64,000 nt of DNA from Nonomuraea cavernae. GTDB lineage: Bacteria > Actinomycetota > Actinomycetes > Streptosporangiales > Streptosporangiaceae. The notes under the pieces are model-generated. The model was not told where the DNA came from. It saw nothing but the letters and a program-made list of their open reading frames with translations, and did not search any database. Positions 37,169 through 46,828 of this stretch are shown in pieces. The stretch is taken from NCBI RefSeq assembly GCF_014646355.1, contig NZ_BMNH01000001.1, forward strand, positions 196,615 to 260,614, read 5' to 3'. Positions within the stretch are counted from its first letter, which is position 1. The number at the start of each line of letters is the position of its first letter. Both the position numbers and the translations under genes were made by a program.

Positions 37169-37518
37169 AAGGTCTCGCGTTTCGTCGATGATTCAGCCGA
37201 CGCAGTCGTAATATACGCCGGTGACCACGATTCGGCCATACGTGCCGAAAATGGCCGTGCTTCATCCGCCGGCCCGGACTGCGCGTAATCCAGCCCACCG
37301 ACTTGGCGCAATCAGCGAAACGTGCCGCCGCTCGCGTCCTCCGGCCGCTGCCCGGCAAATTTCGGTCACATCCGACGGCGTACAGAAAGGCGTCCATTTA
37401 TGCGGAAGCCCCGTTCCGATACGCGGACGAGACGCCGCGCCGGCTCGTTCAGCGAGCTCGTCGGCCACCTCGGCGCGGCCGGGTTCGGGCGGTCCGGGCG
37501 TCAGGGACACGAGGGGTT
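37169..37518. other. Intergenic region between the oxygenase gene and the 41-residue peptide gene
   Basis: It holds the promoter of the PhyH/ligase pair. A plus-strand frame from ATG 37399 is Arg-rich and runs through the antisense of the small peptide gene, so I do not call it. No other supported gene. Confidence 0.45.
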
Positions 37519-37644
37519 TCAGACCAGGCGGAGGCCGGTGGGGCGGAGGGTGGAGGTGACGAAGGCGTGGACGAGGCGCATGATCAGCGCTTCGAGCAGC
37601 AGGAACGCCGCCTTGGCCAGCACAGAGGCCAGAAACTCGGACAT
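37519..37644 (-). CDS. 41-residue hydrophobic peptide
   Basis: From ATG 37644 (GAGGTGTCCC ribosome site) a short peptide begins MSEFLASVLAKAAFLLLEAL and continues IMRLVHAFVTSTLRPTGLRLV. It is one amphipathic or membrane helix with a basic tail. Candidate roles are a small membrane modulator of the neighbouring CtpI-like ATPase (which ends 100 bases upstream on the same strand), a toxin-like peptide, or a precursor peptide. The sequence does not decide between them. The clean ribosome site and composition argue that it is real. Confidence 0.5.
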   Translation of the reverse strand: MSEFLASVLAKAAFLLLEALIMRLVHAFVTSTLRPTGLRLV

Positions 37645-37686
37645 GGGACACCTCATAGGGAGAAAACGGCTTTTACTGGCATATTT

Positions 37687-37704
37687 CACCACAAGATAGT
37701 GGTG
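37687..37704 (-). terminator. Small hairpin after the CtpI-like gene
   Basis: CACCAC (37687-37692) and GTGGTG (37699-37704) form a 6-base stem with a 6-base loop, about 40 bases past the ATPase stop. It is weak. Confidence 0.3.
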
Positions 37705-37744
37705 GGGAAGAAGGCCAGGCGACGATCGGGTGAACTGACGACGT

Positions 37745-40700
37745 CTATCCGGCGACGGCCTTCTCGATCAGACCGGCCACGACCGCCGCGACGGCCCCGC
37801 AGCCGAGGCCGATCCCCCAGCCCACCGGGCCCACCGGCCGGCTGCCGAACACCTGGCTGACGCCGGGTATCGAGATGATCAGACCCAGCGCGGCCAGCGA
37901 CGACAGCGAGGCCAGCACCACCGTACGGTCGCGGTGTCCCAACGCCAGCGTCTGCAGGAGCTGGGCCGCGACCAGGCCGATGAGCCCCACCGTGTCCGCC
38001 CGGCCGCGGGTGCCGGTGACGCGGGCGAAGGTCCACGCCGCGATCGCCCCTCCGGCCGTGGCGATGGCGCGCACGTAGATGTCGCGGGTCAGGGCGGCGC
38101 CCAGCGACGCCTCCGGCCCCTCGGCGAGCAGTTTCTCGGGGCTGGCGGCGCTCGGCGGCCGGACGGCCACGGCCATCGCGGGCAGCATGTCGGTCAGCAG
38201 GTTGACCAGGAGCAGCTGGCGGGCGTTCAGCGCGCTGCGCCTGGTCAGCAGGCTGGACCCGAGCGTGAAGACGATCTCGCCCACGTTGCCGCCGAGCAGG
38301 ATGCCGAGCGAGTCGCGGACCGAGCCCCACATGGCCCGGCCCTCGACGATCGCGTCGATGATGGTCTCGATGCGGTCGTCGGCGACGACGATGTCCGCGG
38401 CCGACCGGGCGGCGGGAGTGGCGCGGGCGCCGAGGGCGACGCCCACGTCGGCGAGCCGGATCGCCGGCACGTCGTTGGCTCCGTCGCCCGTGACGGCCAC
38501 GACCCTGCCCGTGCCCCGCAGCACGGTGACGATCCGCGCCTTGTGCTCGGGGGTGGTCCGCGCGAAGACCGCCACCTGCGGCAGCACCTCGGCGAGCGCG
38601 TCGTCGTCGAGGCGGTCGATCTCGGGACCGGTCATCACCCGCAGCCCGTTGACCGCGTTGATCTCGGCGGCGATGGCCTCGGCCGTGCTGGGGTGGTCTC
38701 CGGTGATCATGACGACCCGGACGCCGGCCCGCACCAGCTGCTCCACGCTGCGTTTCGCCGTCGGCCGCACCGGATCCGCCAGGCCCAGGAAGCCGAGGAA
38801 GGACAGCCGTTCGATGCGGTCCTCGTCGAGATCCGCGCGGCTGGAGGCCGGCCGCTCGGCCACGGCGAGCACCCGGTAGCCCCGCCGGGCGAGCCGGTCC
38901 ACCTCCTGCTCCAGCTCACCCATGATCGCGTCGTCCAGCGGGACCGTCCGCCCGTCCCTGACGAGCGACGTGCAGCGGCCCAGCACCACTTCGGGCGCGC
39001 CCTTGACGCTCAGCAGGTGCCCGGCGCCGGACAGGCCGAGCACCGCGTGGTAGCCGCGCGCCGGCTCGAAGTGCAGCTCGTCGACCCTGCGCCACTCCGT
39101 CAGGCCCTCGTCGGGGCTGACGCCGACGCTCTGGGCTCCCTCCACGACGGCCCGATCGGTGGGATGGGCGATCACCCGCCCGCCGCCGAACCGGGGCCCC
39201 GCGCGGAGCGCTCCGGCGACGATGGCTCTCATCTCGGGCTTCGACTCGGCCAGTGGTTGCTCGCACCACCCGTCGGACACCTGGCCCAGGCTGATGTGGC
39301 CCTCGGTCAGGGTGCCGGTCTTGTCGAAGCAGAGCACGTCGACCCGGCCCAGCGCCTCGATCGTGGACGGGTTGCGCACCAGGGTGTTGTGCTTCGCCAG
39401 CCGCTTGGCCGAGGCGAGCTCCGCCACGGTGGCGACGAACGGCAGTCCTTCCGGCACCGCGGCCACCATCATGCTCACCGCGGGACCGAGGGCGGTGGCC
39501 AGCGGTGTGCCGCGAACCAGGTCGATGCCCATCAGCAGCACGCCGGAGCCGACGGCGGCGGGCAGGATGCGGCGGCTCAGCGCGCGCAGTCTCAGCTCCA
39601 CGCCGCTGAGCGGCGCCTCCTGCCGGGCCAGCCGGGCGGTCCGGCCCGCCTCGGTCAGGTCGCCCGTCGCCACCACCACCGCGCGGGCGCTGCCCGCCGC
39701 GACGGTGGTGCCGAGGTAGACCATCGAGCTCCGCTCGGCGACGGCCGCCGCCGCGGTCGGCGCCGTCGTCTTGGCCACGAGCTGCGACTCGCCGGTGAGC
39801 GTCGACTCGTCCACCTCCAGGCCGGAGGCCTTGATCAGCCGGGCGTCCGCCGGCACGGCGTCGCCGGCCCGCAGCTCGATCACGTCTCCCGGTACGAGGT
39901 CGTCGGCCAGGACCTCCTCGACGCCGCCGGGCCGGCGCAGGCGCGCGGTCACCGCCGTCGCCTCGGTGAGACGGTGCAGCACCCGGTCGGCGCCCCGCCG
40001 CTGGGCCCCGCCGAGCAGGGCGTCGACGCCGAGCACGCCGCCGATCAGGAGTGCGTCCACGGCCGAGCCGACCAGGGCCGACACCCCGGCCGCCGCGCCG
40101 AGCACGGGGGTCAGCGGATTCGCCAGCTCCTCCAGGGCCGCGCCGAGCAACGACTTGGGATGGAACTCGTCCCTCCGCTCCGTTTTCACCCGGCGGCCGG
40201 CGGCCTCCGCCTCGGTCAGGCCGTTGGGCGAGGTCTCCAGCCGGGCCAGGACGTCGCGGGCGGCCATCGCGTGCCAGGGCGTGGTGTCGGCGTAGATGGG
40301 CGGCGCTCCCCTCCCGACGACGCGGCCCGCCCAGTGCCCGACGACGAACGCGACCGCCGACGTACAGTCACGCACCACCTGGGCGCGGCGGACCACCGTG
40401 GGCGCGGGACCCGCGAACGACAGACCCGTCCCGAAAACGGCGCCCGTCGCGGCCACCCACGCGCCCCGCGCGCTCACCCGCCGCGCCATCGGGAGGTTCC
40501 GGAGCAGCAGATGCACCCCGTCGAGCTCACCCATCACGTCCGCGTCCCACGGGATCCGCCGCGACCGGTCGAGTACGCCGATGGCCAGATCGGCGTGTGT
40601 CAGCCCGCGCCGCGACCGCTGGGAGACCAGGGCCACACCGCGGCCCTCCAGCTGGAGCTCCCGCACCGACGTGACCAGCCGGGATCCGCCCTCCACGGTC

Positions 40701-42061
40701 CGGTCCACGCCGAGCCGGAGAGCGAGGCCGGGCTCCCCACCGGCCAGGATCACCTCGCAGGCGTCCTTCGGCGCCGCGACGAGGGCCTCGGCCATCGGGT
40801 GGAGCTCCCTGGCCAGACCCACCAGGGCGACCTCCGTGCCCTGGTGGGACACCACGACCGCGCGGCTCCCCTTCTCCTGCCAGTGCTCCGGTGGCGCGGG
40901 ACCGTCCGAGGCGTCCCACGGCGCGGCGGTCCACCCGTCGTGCTCGCGCCGCGCCGAGGGGTCCATGAGGTCGAGGAGCGTGTAGAGGCGGGCGTGCAGA
41001 TCGTCCAGGTCCACGTCCGTGAGCAGGGTGTGGACGTCGTCGATCGTCCACGCGCCCGTCATGAGCGCGGTGGCGTCGATCACCACCGTGTCGACGCGGT
41101 CCATGCGGTGCAGCGCGTACAGGTCGAGCACGATCGCGCCGCGCGCCGACAGGGCGCGCACCAGCCCGCTGATGAAGGCGTCCCTGCAGATGCGGGTCGC
41201 CTTGGGCATGCCGCCGATGAGCAGGGACAGCCCCTTCTCGTGGTCGCCGCCCACCGTCGCGGTGACGGTGTAGACGGCCAGTGCCGTCGCGCCGGCCAGG
41301 TCGGCGTACCGCTCGACGGGGCCGCGGGCGAGCGGGATCGGGCGCGGCAGTTCGCGCACCGGGATGTTCCGGTACGTCCCGGCCAGGGCCGCCAGTTCCT
41401 CTTCCCGGTCCGCCCAGGCCCGGGCACCGGCGCGCATGGCGAGGTACCGGCTCATGGCGGCGGCCGAGTCGATCAGCATCGACACGGGCCGCGCGGCCAG
41501 GGTGGTGGACACGATCCGGCCCGTGGCGAGCACCGTGTCGGCCACCGGCTTGCCGAGGCGACGCTCCACCTCATGGCGCAGGCGCGGGGTCTCGTCGACC
41601 GCCGCCAGAAAGGCGGGCACCACCATGGGCAGCATCGAAACGCGCGCGAGCCGGCCGGTGGCCGCCAGCCCGGTGCCGACGAGGTTCAGGGCCAGGCTCG
41701 CCGCGGCACGGGCCTGCTGCTCCATGCCGTCGAGTGCGCGGGCGACGCCCGCCGTCCCGCCGTCCCGGTCGTACTCCTCGATCACGGCGAGGAGTTTGTC
41801 CCGGTCGGTGCCCGCCTCGCAGCTCACGAAGACGCTGCCGAGCGTGCCGTTGACCTCGGCCCGCGCCATCCCCATCGCGAGCAGCCGCTCCTCCAGAGCG
41901 CGCGCCTCCCGCTCGGTGCCCGGGCCGCCGATGTGCCGCAACTCGACGCGGACTCCTCCCGGGCAGTCCCGTACGTGGCGGGGGCGCGGGACGAGGCCGC
42001 GTATCGGCTCGGGGAGGATGTTCAGCAGGGTTTCGACGGACAACAGATCGAACACCGCCAT
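37745..42061 (-). CDS. Very large P-type ATPase (CtpI-like)
   Basis: 1438 residues, about 500 longer than ordinary P-type pumps. An N-terminal part has HMA-like segments (VRVELRHIGGPGTEREARAL) and further extra domains. The pump core starts near residue 600 with LTGESQLV, VPEGLPF and the phosphorylated Asp913 in CFDKTGTLTEG, then MITGDHPSTAEAI and TGDGANDVPAIRLADVG. The length and the extended N-terminus match mycobacterial CtpI, whose ion is not settled. It follows a small basic-tailed protein gene on the same strand by 62 bases. Confidence 0.9.
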   Translation of the reverse strand: MAVFDLLSVETLLNILPEPIRGLVPRPRHVRDCPGGVRVELRHIGGPGTEREARALEERLLAMGMARAEVNGTLGSVFVSCEAGTDRDKLLAVIEEYDRDGGTAGVARALDGMEQQARAAASLALNLVGTGLAATGRLARVSMLPMVVPAFLAAVDETPRLRHEVERRLGKPVADTVLATGRIVSTTLAARPVSMLIDSAAAMSRYLAMRAGARAWADREEELAALAGTYRNIPVRELPRPIPLARGPVERYADLAGATALAVYTVTATVGGDHEKGLSLLIGGMPKATRICRDAFISGLVRALSARGAIVLDLYALHRMDRVDTVVIDATALMTGAWTIDDVHTLLTDVDLDDLHARLYTLLDLMDPSARREHDGWTAAPWDASDGPAPPEHWQEKGSRAVVVSHQGTEVALVGLARELHPMAEALVAAPKDACEVILAGGEPGLALRLGVDRTVEGGSRLVTSVRELQLEGRGVALVSQRSRRGLTHADLAIGVLDRSRRIPWDADVMGELDGVHLLLRNLPMARRVSARGAWVAATGAVFGTGLSFAGPAPTVVRRAQVVRDCTSAVAFVVGHWAGRVVGRGAPPIYADTTPWHAMAARDVLARLETSPNGLTEAEAAGRRVKTERRDEFHPKSLLGAALEELANPLTPVLGAAAGVSALVGSAVDALLIGGVLGVDALLGGAQRRGADRVLHRLTEATAVTARLRRPGGVEEVLADDLVPGDVIELRAGDAVPADARLIKASGLEVDESTLTGESQLVAKTTAPTAAAAVAERSSMVYLGTTVAAGSARAVVVATGDLTEAGRTARLARQEAPLSGVELRLRALSRRILPAAVGSGVLLMGIDLVRGTPLATALGPAVSMMVAAVPEGLPFVATVAELASAKRLAKHNTLVRNPSTIEALGRVDVLCFDKTGTLTEGHISLGQVSDGWCEQPLAESKPEMRAIVAGALRAGPRFGGGRVIAHPTDRAVVEGAQSVGVSPDEGLTEWRRVDELHFEPARGYHAVLGLSGAGHLLSVKGAPEVVLGRCTSLVRDGRTVPLDDAIMGELEQEVDRLARRGYRVLAVAERPASSRADLDEDRIERLSFLGFLGLADPVRPTAKRSVEQLVRAGVRVVMITGDHPSTAEAIAAEINAVNGLRVMTGPEIDRLDDDALAEVLPQVAVFARTTPEHKARIVTVLRGTGRVVAVTGDGANDVPAIRLADVGVALGARATPAARSAADIVVADDRIETIIDAIVEGRAMWGSVRDSLGILLGGNVGEIVFTLGSSLLTRRSALNARQLLLVNLLTDMLPAMAVAVRPPSAASPEKLLAEGPEASLGAALTRDIYVRAIATAGGAIAAWTFARVTGTRGRADTVGLIGLVAAQLLQTLALGHRDRTVVLASLSSLAALGLIISIPGVSQVFGSRPVGPVGWGIGLGCGAVAAVVAGLIEKAVAG

Positions 42062-42123
42062 GCGGCCTCCTGTCGACGGTGTTCTCGTATCGGAGTTCTC
42101 GTATCGGACCGGATGTCTCAGGT

Positions 42124-42912
42124 TCAGCCGGCCGTGCGCGCGGCCGTGCTCCTCTTCCGCCCGCCCGTACCGGTGGAAGCGGTCTTGGCAGAAGCGGTCT
42201 TGGCGGAGGCGGGCTTGGTGGAAGCGGGCTTGGTGGAGGCGGGCTTGGCCGAAGCCGGCTTGGCGGAGGCGGCCTTCCGCCGGGTGGTGGACGCGGTCGA
42301 CCTGGCCTGCCCCGCCGCCTTGCTCGCGGCGGCCGACGTCCTGCTCCGCGCGGCCGACGTTCCGCTCGTGGACGAGGAGCCGCTCCGCGACGCCGATGTC
42401 CTGCTCGCGGCGGTGGACGTCCTGCTCCGGGAGGTCGAGGGCCTGCTGCGCGTGGTCGTGGTCTTCTCGCCGGCCTTCTCGCCGGCCTTCTCAGCGGCCT
42501 GGCCGGTCCTTCTCGCCTCGCCGGCCGTCGTCGCGGACGTCCGGCGCAGCGGGGACCTGGTCACTCGGCCGGAACGCGAACGCTGCGCGAGGATGGCGCC
42601 CGCCCCGATCGCGACCGCCACCGGCCAGTCGATCGCGCCGAACACCGCGAGGGCGCCGAGCGCGCCGTAGTAGGCGAGACGCTCCGGCGGCGGCATGAAC
42701 GACCTGGCGATGTCGACGGCCTGGCCGAGCTCCTGCCTGCTGATGTGCGGCAGCTGGACGTGCGGCATGGGGGGCGCGCCGATGTGCGGCATGTGGACGT
42801 CCGGCGGGCGCACCTGGATGGTCATCATGGGCAGACCCAGGGTGTACTGCTTCTTGTGACCGTTCGTGGGCGCGGAACGCTCCTGGGACGGGCGCGTCTT
42901 GCTTTCCGCCAT
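42124..42912 (-). CDS. Membrane-associated protein with Lys/Ala/Ser-rich repeat tail
   Basis: 262 residues from ATG 42912. A His/Pro-rich N-terminus (VRPPDVHMPHIGAPPMPHVQ) could bind metal. One or two hydrophobic segments follow (YYGALGALAVFGAIDWPVAV). A long basic, low-complexity tail then ends in AKPAS/TKPAS pentapeptides like histone H1 tails. The His-rich segment beside a P-type ATPase suggests an accessory metal-handling or regulatory role (inference). The tail might also bind DNA or cell-wall polymers. Confidence 0.75.
   Translation of the reverse strand: MAESKTRPSQERSAPTNGHKKQYTLGLPMMTIQVRPPDVHMPHIGAPPMPHVQLPHISRQELGQAVDIARSFMPPPERLAYYGALGALAVFGAIDWPVAVAIGAGAILAQRSRSGRVTRSPLRRTSATTAGEARRTGQAAEKAGEKAGEKTTTTRSRPSTSRSRTSTAASRTSASRSGSSSTSGTSAARSRTSAAASKAAGQARSTASTTRRKAASAKPASAKPASTKPASTKPASAKTASAKTASTGTGGRKRSTAARTAG
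42165..42262 (-). repeat. 15-bp repeats encoding AKPAS/TKPAS
   Basis: About six imperfect copies of a 15-base unit at the 3' end of the basic-tailed gene. Copy number is likely variable. Confidence 0.85.
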
Positions 42913-43071
42913 GGCTCCTCCTCCGACGCCTGTTCCCTGACCGGAGCCAAGGACGGCGAGACCGCGACAGCGACTCTCCGTATGTCCCTTTCCTAGGCCA
43001 GTCGCGTTATTCCGGACGGAAGGTTTTAGGCGTTCTATACCGCCCTAAACTTCGATCTATGCGGCGACCGA

Positions 43072-43803
43072 TCACTTGCGGGACAGGATCCGCCCCTTGA
43101 ACATCGGATGCTTGGTCTCCCAGTAGCGCCAGCCCTCCACCCGGGACGGGATGTTGGCGATGCCGGTGGTGACCCTGACCTGCCGGCAGTTGTCGAGCCG
43201 CTGCCACGCCGACCAGCCGACGCGGTAGCCGAAGACGCGGTACCACATGTTGCCGTACATGCCCTTGCTGATCTTCTGCGTGTAGTCGTGGCCGACGAAG
43301 ACCATGTGCCGCACCTCAAGGTGCGGGAGCAGCATCTGGCGCAGTTGTCTGACGACATCGTCGGTGGTGATCGACTTCAGCTTCTCGTTCTCGGTCTCGA
43401 TGAAGGCGCGCACCTCGTGCTCCCGGGTGACCGAGACCGTCATCTCGCCACCCGGGCCGTCGATGAAGCGGGTCCGGGGGATGAAGAAGTTTCTCGGCTG
43501 CAGGGAACGGACCTTGAAGAAGACGTGCGGCGCGCAGGCGACGTCTCGCACCTTGCCCAGCCTTTTGGACTTCTTCTTGCCGCCGGTCGTGGTCGTGTCG
43601 GTCGCGGTGGTCTCGCTCGTCGTCGTGTCGGTCCTCGTCGTCTCGCTCGTCTCGTCATCGCGGGGTACGGCACCGGCCGGCACGGCGAGGGTCACGGACA
43701 GCGAGCCCACCGTGGTCAACACCGCCAGTCCGCTGATCGATCGGCACCTTGTCCGCCGGGCACGCGGGGCCGGGGCGTTGGTTCGGGAACTGAGTGTGGA
43801 CAT
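43072..43803 (-). CDS. Secreted hypothetical protein
   Basis: 243 residues from ATG 43803. A twin-basic N-region and hydrophobic core (ISGLAVLTTVGSLSVTLAVP) end at PAGA, indicating secretion. A Thr/Glu-rich linker precedes a Lys-rich segment, and a C-terminal domain contains DVVRQLRQMLLPHLEVRHMV and NCRQVRVTTGIANIP. No family recognised. It is divergent from the C39-like peptidase gene. Confidence 0.75.
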   Translation of the reverse strand: MSTLSSRTNAPAPRARRTRCRSISGLAVLTTVGSLSVTLAVPAGAVPRDDETSETTRTDTTTSETTATDTTTTGGKKKSKRLGKVRDVACAPHVFFKVRSLQPRNFFIPRTRFIDGPGGEMTVSVTREHEVRAFIETENEKLKSITTDDVVRQLRQMLLPHLEVRHMVFVGHDYTQKISKGMYGNMWYRVFGYRVGWSAWQRLDNCRQVRVTTGIANIPSRVEGWRYWETKHPMFKGRILSRK

Positions 43804-44153
43804 GAAGGTGACGCCCCTTTCGGAACGCGGCCCATCGCCGCGACTGACCAACTGGCCGGACATGCGGCCCATGCCAGCCCTCGCCGGACGAACCGAACGT
43901 GATGGTTCAGATGCTTACAGTTGCCCCAAGTGCCACCGCGACGCCACACCGGATCCGATTTCCCGGAACGCGGAAAAACTCCGGAAAGACCGCAGGCCGC
44001 CCCGCCCGCCCTCTGGTATGGCGGCCGGAACGTGATCGGGACGCCCCTCCCCCGGCCTCGCCGACGAGCGGCCATACGTAGATCGCCCGATGCGCTTCAT
44101 GCCTGATGTGCCTACTCTCGGCCGGATTCAGCATCGTCCGAGAAGGTGGGTCC
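43804..44153. other. Divergent intergenic region without a gene
   Basis: 350 bases between the starts at 43803 and 44154. Both promoters must lie here. Short open frames on both strands lack ribosome sites and protein-like composition. Confidence 0.5.
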
Positions 44154-45404
44154 ATGCGCACGCTGACCGTGTTCGTCTCCACCGTCCTACTGGCCACGGC
44201 GCTGACGACGCCCGTCTCGGCCGGGGTCAAACCCGCGGCCGGCACCAGCGACGTCGTCTTCCAGCGGGCCGACTTCGCCGTCGGCACCGCAGAGGGGACG
44301 ACGTCCGGCAACGGGCTGTCGTTCGCCGCCGCGGCCGGCACCACCTCCTACACCGACGCGCTCGGCACCAAGCAGTGGGAGTACGCCCGCTGGACCGGCC
44401 CCGAGCGGGCGGTCGGCTTCGCCGCCACCGAGCTGATCGCCTCCTGGACGGCCGACGTCCCTCGCGGAAGCTGGCTGCAGGTCGAGGCGCGCACCCGCCA
44501 CACCTCCGGCCTGACCAAGTGGTACGTCCTCGGCCGCTGGGCCTACGAGGAGGCGGACATCCGCCGCACCTCGGTGCCGGGGCAGGGCGACGCCGACGGC
44601 ACCGTGGCGGTCGACACGCTCGTCGCGGCGGCGGGCAAGCGGATCGAGGCCTACCAACTGCGCCTCACGCTCTATCGCACGCCCGGCTCCACCGTCCAGC
44701 CGCGCGTGCGGACGCTCGGCGCGATGGCCTCGTACGTGCCCGAGCGCAAGACCGTCCCGGTCAGCCCCGGCGGCGGCGCGTGGGGCACCGAGCTGGCCGT
44801 GCCACGCCGCTCGCAGAACGTGCACGCGGGCCACTACCCGGAATGGGACGGCGGCGGCCAGGCCTGGTGCAGCCCGACGTCCACCACGATGGTCCTCGGC
44901 TTCTGGGACCGGTGGCCGAGTGCCCAGGACACCGCCTGGGTGAACCCGTCGGACCCCGATCCCGAGGTCGACTACGCCGCCCGCTTCACCTATGACCACG
45001 CCTACGAGGGCGCGGGCAACTGGCCGTTCAACACCGCCTACGCCGGCCGCTACGGGATGGACGGCTTCGTCACCCGGCTGCGCTCGCTCACGGAGCTGGA
45101 ACGCCTCATCAGCGCGGGCGTTCCGGTGATCACCTCGCAGTCGTTCAAGAAGAACGAGCTGCCGGGCGCGGGATACGGCACCAACGGGCACATCATGGTC
45201 GTCGTCGGTTTCACCGCCGACGGTGACGTGATCGCCAACGACCCCGCCTCCTCCAGCAACACCGCCGTGCGCCGGGTCTACCCTCGGGCCGACTTCGAGA
45301 ACGTCTGGCTCCGCAGCTCCAGCAGCGGCGGCATCGTGTACGTCATCACCCCTCCCGGCCACGCGCTGCCCGCCTCGACGCCGGGCCTGCCGGCCAACTG
45401 GTGA
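44154..45404 (+). CDS. Secreted C39-like cysteine peptidase
   Basis: 416 residues from ATG 44154 (AGAAGGTGGG upstream). The signal peptide ends near TPVSAG. An N-terminal beta-rich region precedes a peptidase C39_2-type domain: Cys239 in QAWCSPTSTTMVLGFW, His346 in NGHIMVVVGFT and Asp in VIANDPAS. It is exported; the substrate is unknown. A strong convergent terminator follows. Confidence 0.88.
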   Translation: MRTLTVFVSTVLLATALTTPVSAGVKPAAGTSDVVFQRADFAVGTAEGTTSGNGLSFAAAAGTTSYTDALGTKQWEYARWTGPERAVGFAATELIASWTADVPRGSWLQVEARTRHTSGLTKWYVLGRWAYEEADIRRTSVPGQGDADGTVAVDTLVAAAGKRIEAYQLRLTLYRTPGSTVQPRVRTLGAMASYVPERKTVPVSPGGGAWGTELAVPRRSQNVHAGHYPEWDGGGQAWCSPTSTTMVLGFWDRWPSAQDTAWVNPSDPDPEVDYAARFTYDHAYEGAGNWPFNTAYAGRYGMDGFVTRLRSLTELERLISAGVPVITSQSFKKNELPGAGYGTNGHIMVVVGFTADGDVIANDPASSSNTAVRRVYPRADFENVWLRSSSSGGIVYVITPPGHALPASTPGLPANW

Positions 45405-45409
45405 CCCGC

Positions 45410-45442
45410 GCCGGTGGGCGCCCGCTCGCGGCGCCCACCGGC
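45410..45442. terminator. Strong bidirectional terminator hairpin
   Basis: Perfect 13-base arms (GCCGGTGGGCGCC at 45410-45422, its complement at 45430-45442) with a 7-base loop lie between the convergent C39 and PLD-like genes. Confidence 0.88.
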
Positions 45443-45452
45443 CGCGTCGGCG

Positions 45453-46724
45453 TCAGGGCCCGCCGCAGGCGCGGCGCAGGCCGAGGAACCAGTTCAGGTA
45501 CGTGGTGTGCGGCTGTCGTCCCGAGATCCGCACCTGGGCGTCGTCCGCGTTCTCCAGGTGCGTGAAGTTGGCGCTGCCGGTGTAGACGCGCGGGGTGATG
45601 TCGTCGTCGTAGAAGCCGTCGATCATCATGAGCTTGTTGTGCGGCACCACGTCGCGGGTGCCGACCCTGAACCTGCACGGCGTGACATGGACGGACCTGC
45701 CGTTCGCCGGCTGGGCCAGGACCTGCCGGATGGTGTCGTCGACGTTCCTGTCGTCACCCGGGGCGTTCTCGTAGTAGACGATGTCGATCCAGCAGTTCTC
45801 GCCACGGAGCCTGCGCAGCTCGTTGGCGATGGCGACACGGTTCTTGTTGAAGGCGGTCAGCGCCAGGCGGATGCCGGTCTGCCGGGTGACGCCGTCGGCG
45901 TCCTGGTAGGAGCACCGGACGAGCTTGAGGATGTTGACGATGGGATCGCCGTCGGTCACGCGCCTCGGCAGGAAGCTCGCCCGGTACGTCGACCCGGTCG
46001 GCGTGGTCCAGTAGTAGCCCGGGTCGACCGCGACGCGGCGGCCCGCCCGCAGGTCCTCGAAGTAGCGGCCGTAGCCGGTGTAGACGGCGGCGTCGGAGAA
46101 GGTGTAGGCGTCGTTGAAGGAGTTGTACAGATACCAGTCGGACAGGTTGGACGAGGTCTGGAAGACCACGTTCGGATACGTGACATCGTCCACCACGACG
46201 CTGGAGAACAGCGCGAACTTGCTGTGCAGGTAGTTGCGGGCGATGCAGCCGCGGTTGACCGTGGCGGGGTTCGGATACTCGCACTGGACGAACCACGAGC
46301 CGGCCGTCTCGGAGGCGCCGAGGGCCGAGGCGAGCTGGGCGGCGATCGCGTCGTTGGCACCGTTCTCCATGCTGTCGAGGATCACCTTGACCCGCGTCCC
46401 CCGCCTGTGGGCGGCGACGAGCGCGGTGGCCACCTCACTCGACCGCTGACCGGTCGAGAACTGGTGGTTGACGAAGCGGATCTCACCGTCGGACGGGGTC
46501 GCCTGGATCAGCCGGATCAGCTGGTCCATGACGGCCGACTGCGCGGCGCTCGGTGTGCCCGGGGTGCCGGTGTCGGCCGTGGGGTCGTTGAAGACGGGGC
46601 CGTTCATGACGGGCGGGCCGCTGACGGCGGCGGCCCGCCGGGCGGCCTGGGCGCCCGGTCCGGTGACCAGGAACGAGGCGACCAGGCATAACGCCACGAT
46701 GACGGTCGAACTCTTCGTCGGCAT
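45453..46724 (-). CDS. Secreted phospholipase-D-like protein
   Basis: 423 residues from ATG 46724 with a signal peptide (IVALCLVASFLVTG, cleaved near AQAA). Two HxK half-sites typical of the PLD superfamily are present: YLHSKFALF, and PHNKLMMIDG followed by YTGSANFT. The second has Asn in place of one of the usual residues but keeps His and Lys. Cys residues suggest disulfides. It could be a phosphodiesterase or nuclease-like enzyme outside the cell. Confidence 0.88.
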   Translation of the reverse strand: MPTKSSTVIVALCLVASFLVTGPGAQAARRAAAVSGPPVMNGPVFNDPTADTGTPGTPSAAQSAVMDQLIRLIQATPSDGEIRFVNHQFSTGQRSSEVATALVAAHRRGTRVKVILDSMENGANDAIAAQLASALGASETAGSWFVQCEYPNPATVNRGCIARNYLHSKFALFSSVVVDDVTYPNVVFQTSSNLSDWYLYNSFNDAYTFSDAAVYTGYGRYFEDLRAGRRVAVDPGYYWTTPTGSTYRASFLPRRVTDGDPIVNILKLVRCSYQDADGVTRQTGIRLALTAFNKNRVAIANELRRLRGENCWIDIVYYENAPGDDRNVDDTIRQVLAQPANGRSVHVTPCRFRVGTRDVVPHNKLMMIDGFYDDDITPRVYTGSANFTHLENADDAQVRISGRQPHTTYLNWFLGLRRACGGP

Positions 46725-46828
46725 GCGGGGAGTCCCTTCCCGTGAGGGTGCACAGGGTGTGGTGACTCCGAATGTCAGGCTGTTGACGATCGACTGTCAA
46801 CGAGGTTCCGTGATCTCGCCCCGCCCGG

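Noticed and set aside
37303..37860. Plus-strand Arg-rich frames through 37.3-37.8 kb
   Set aside because: They run antisense to the 41-residue peptide and to the end of the ATPase gene, lack ribosome sites, and have biased composition.
37934..42670. A 1578-codon plus-strand open frame opposite the CtpI-like ATPase
   Set aside because: Antisense shadow of a clear P-type ATPase with all motifs; the reverse translation has no recognisable domain.
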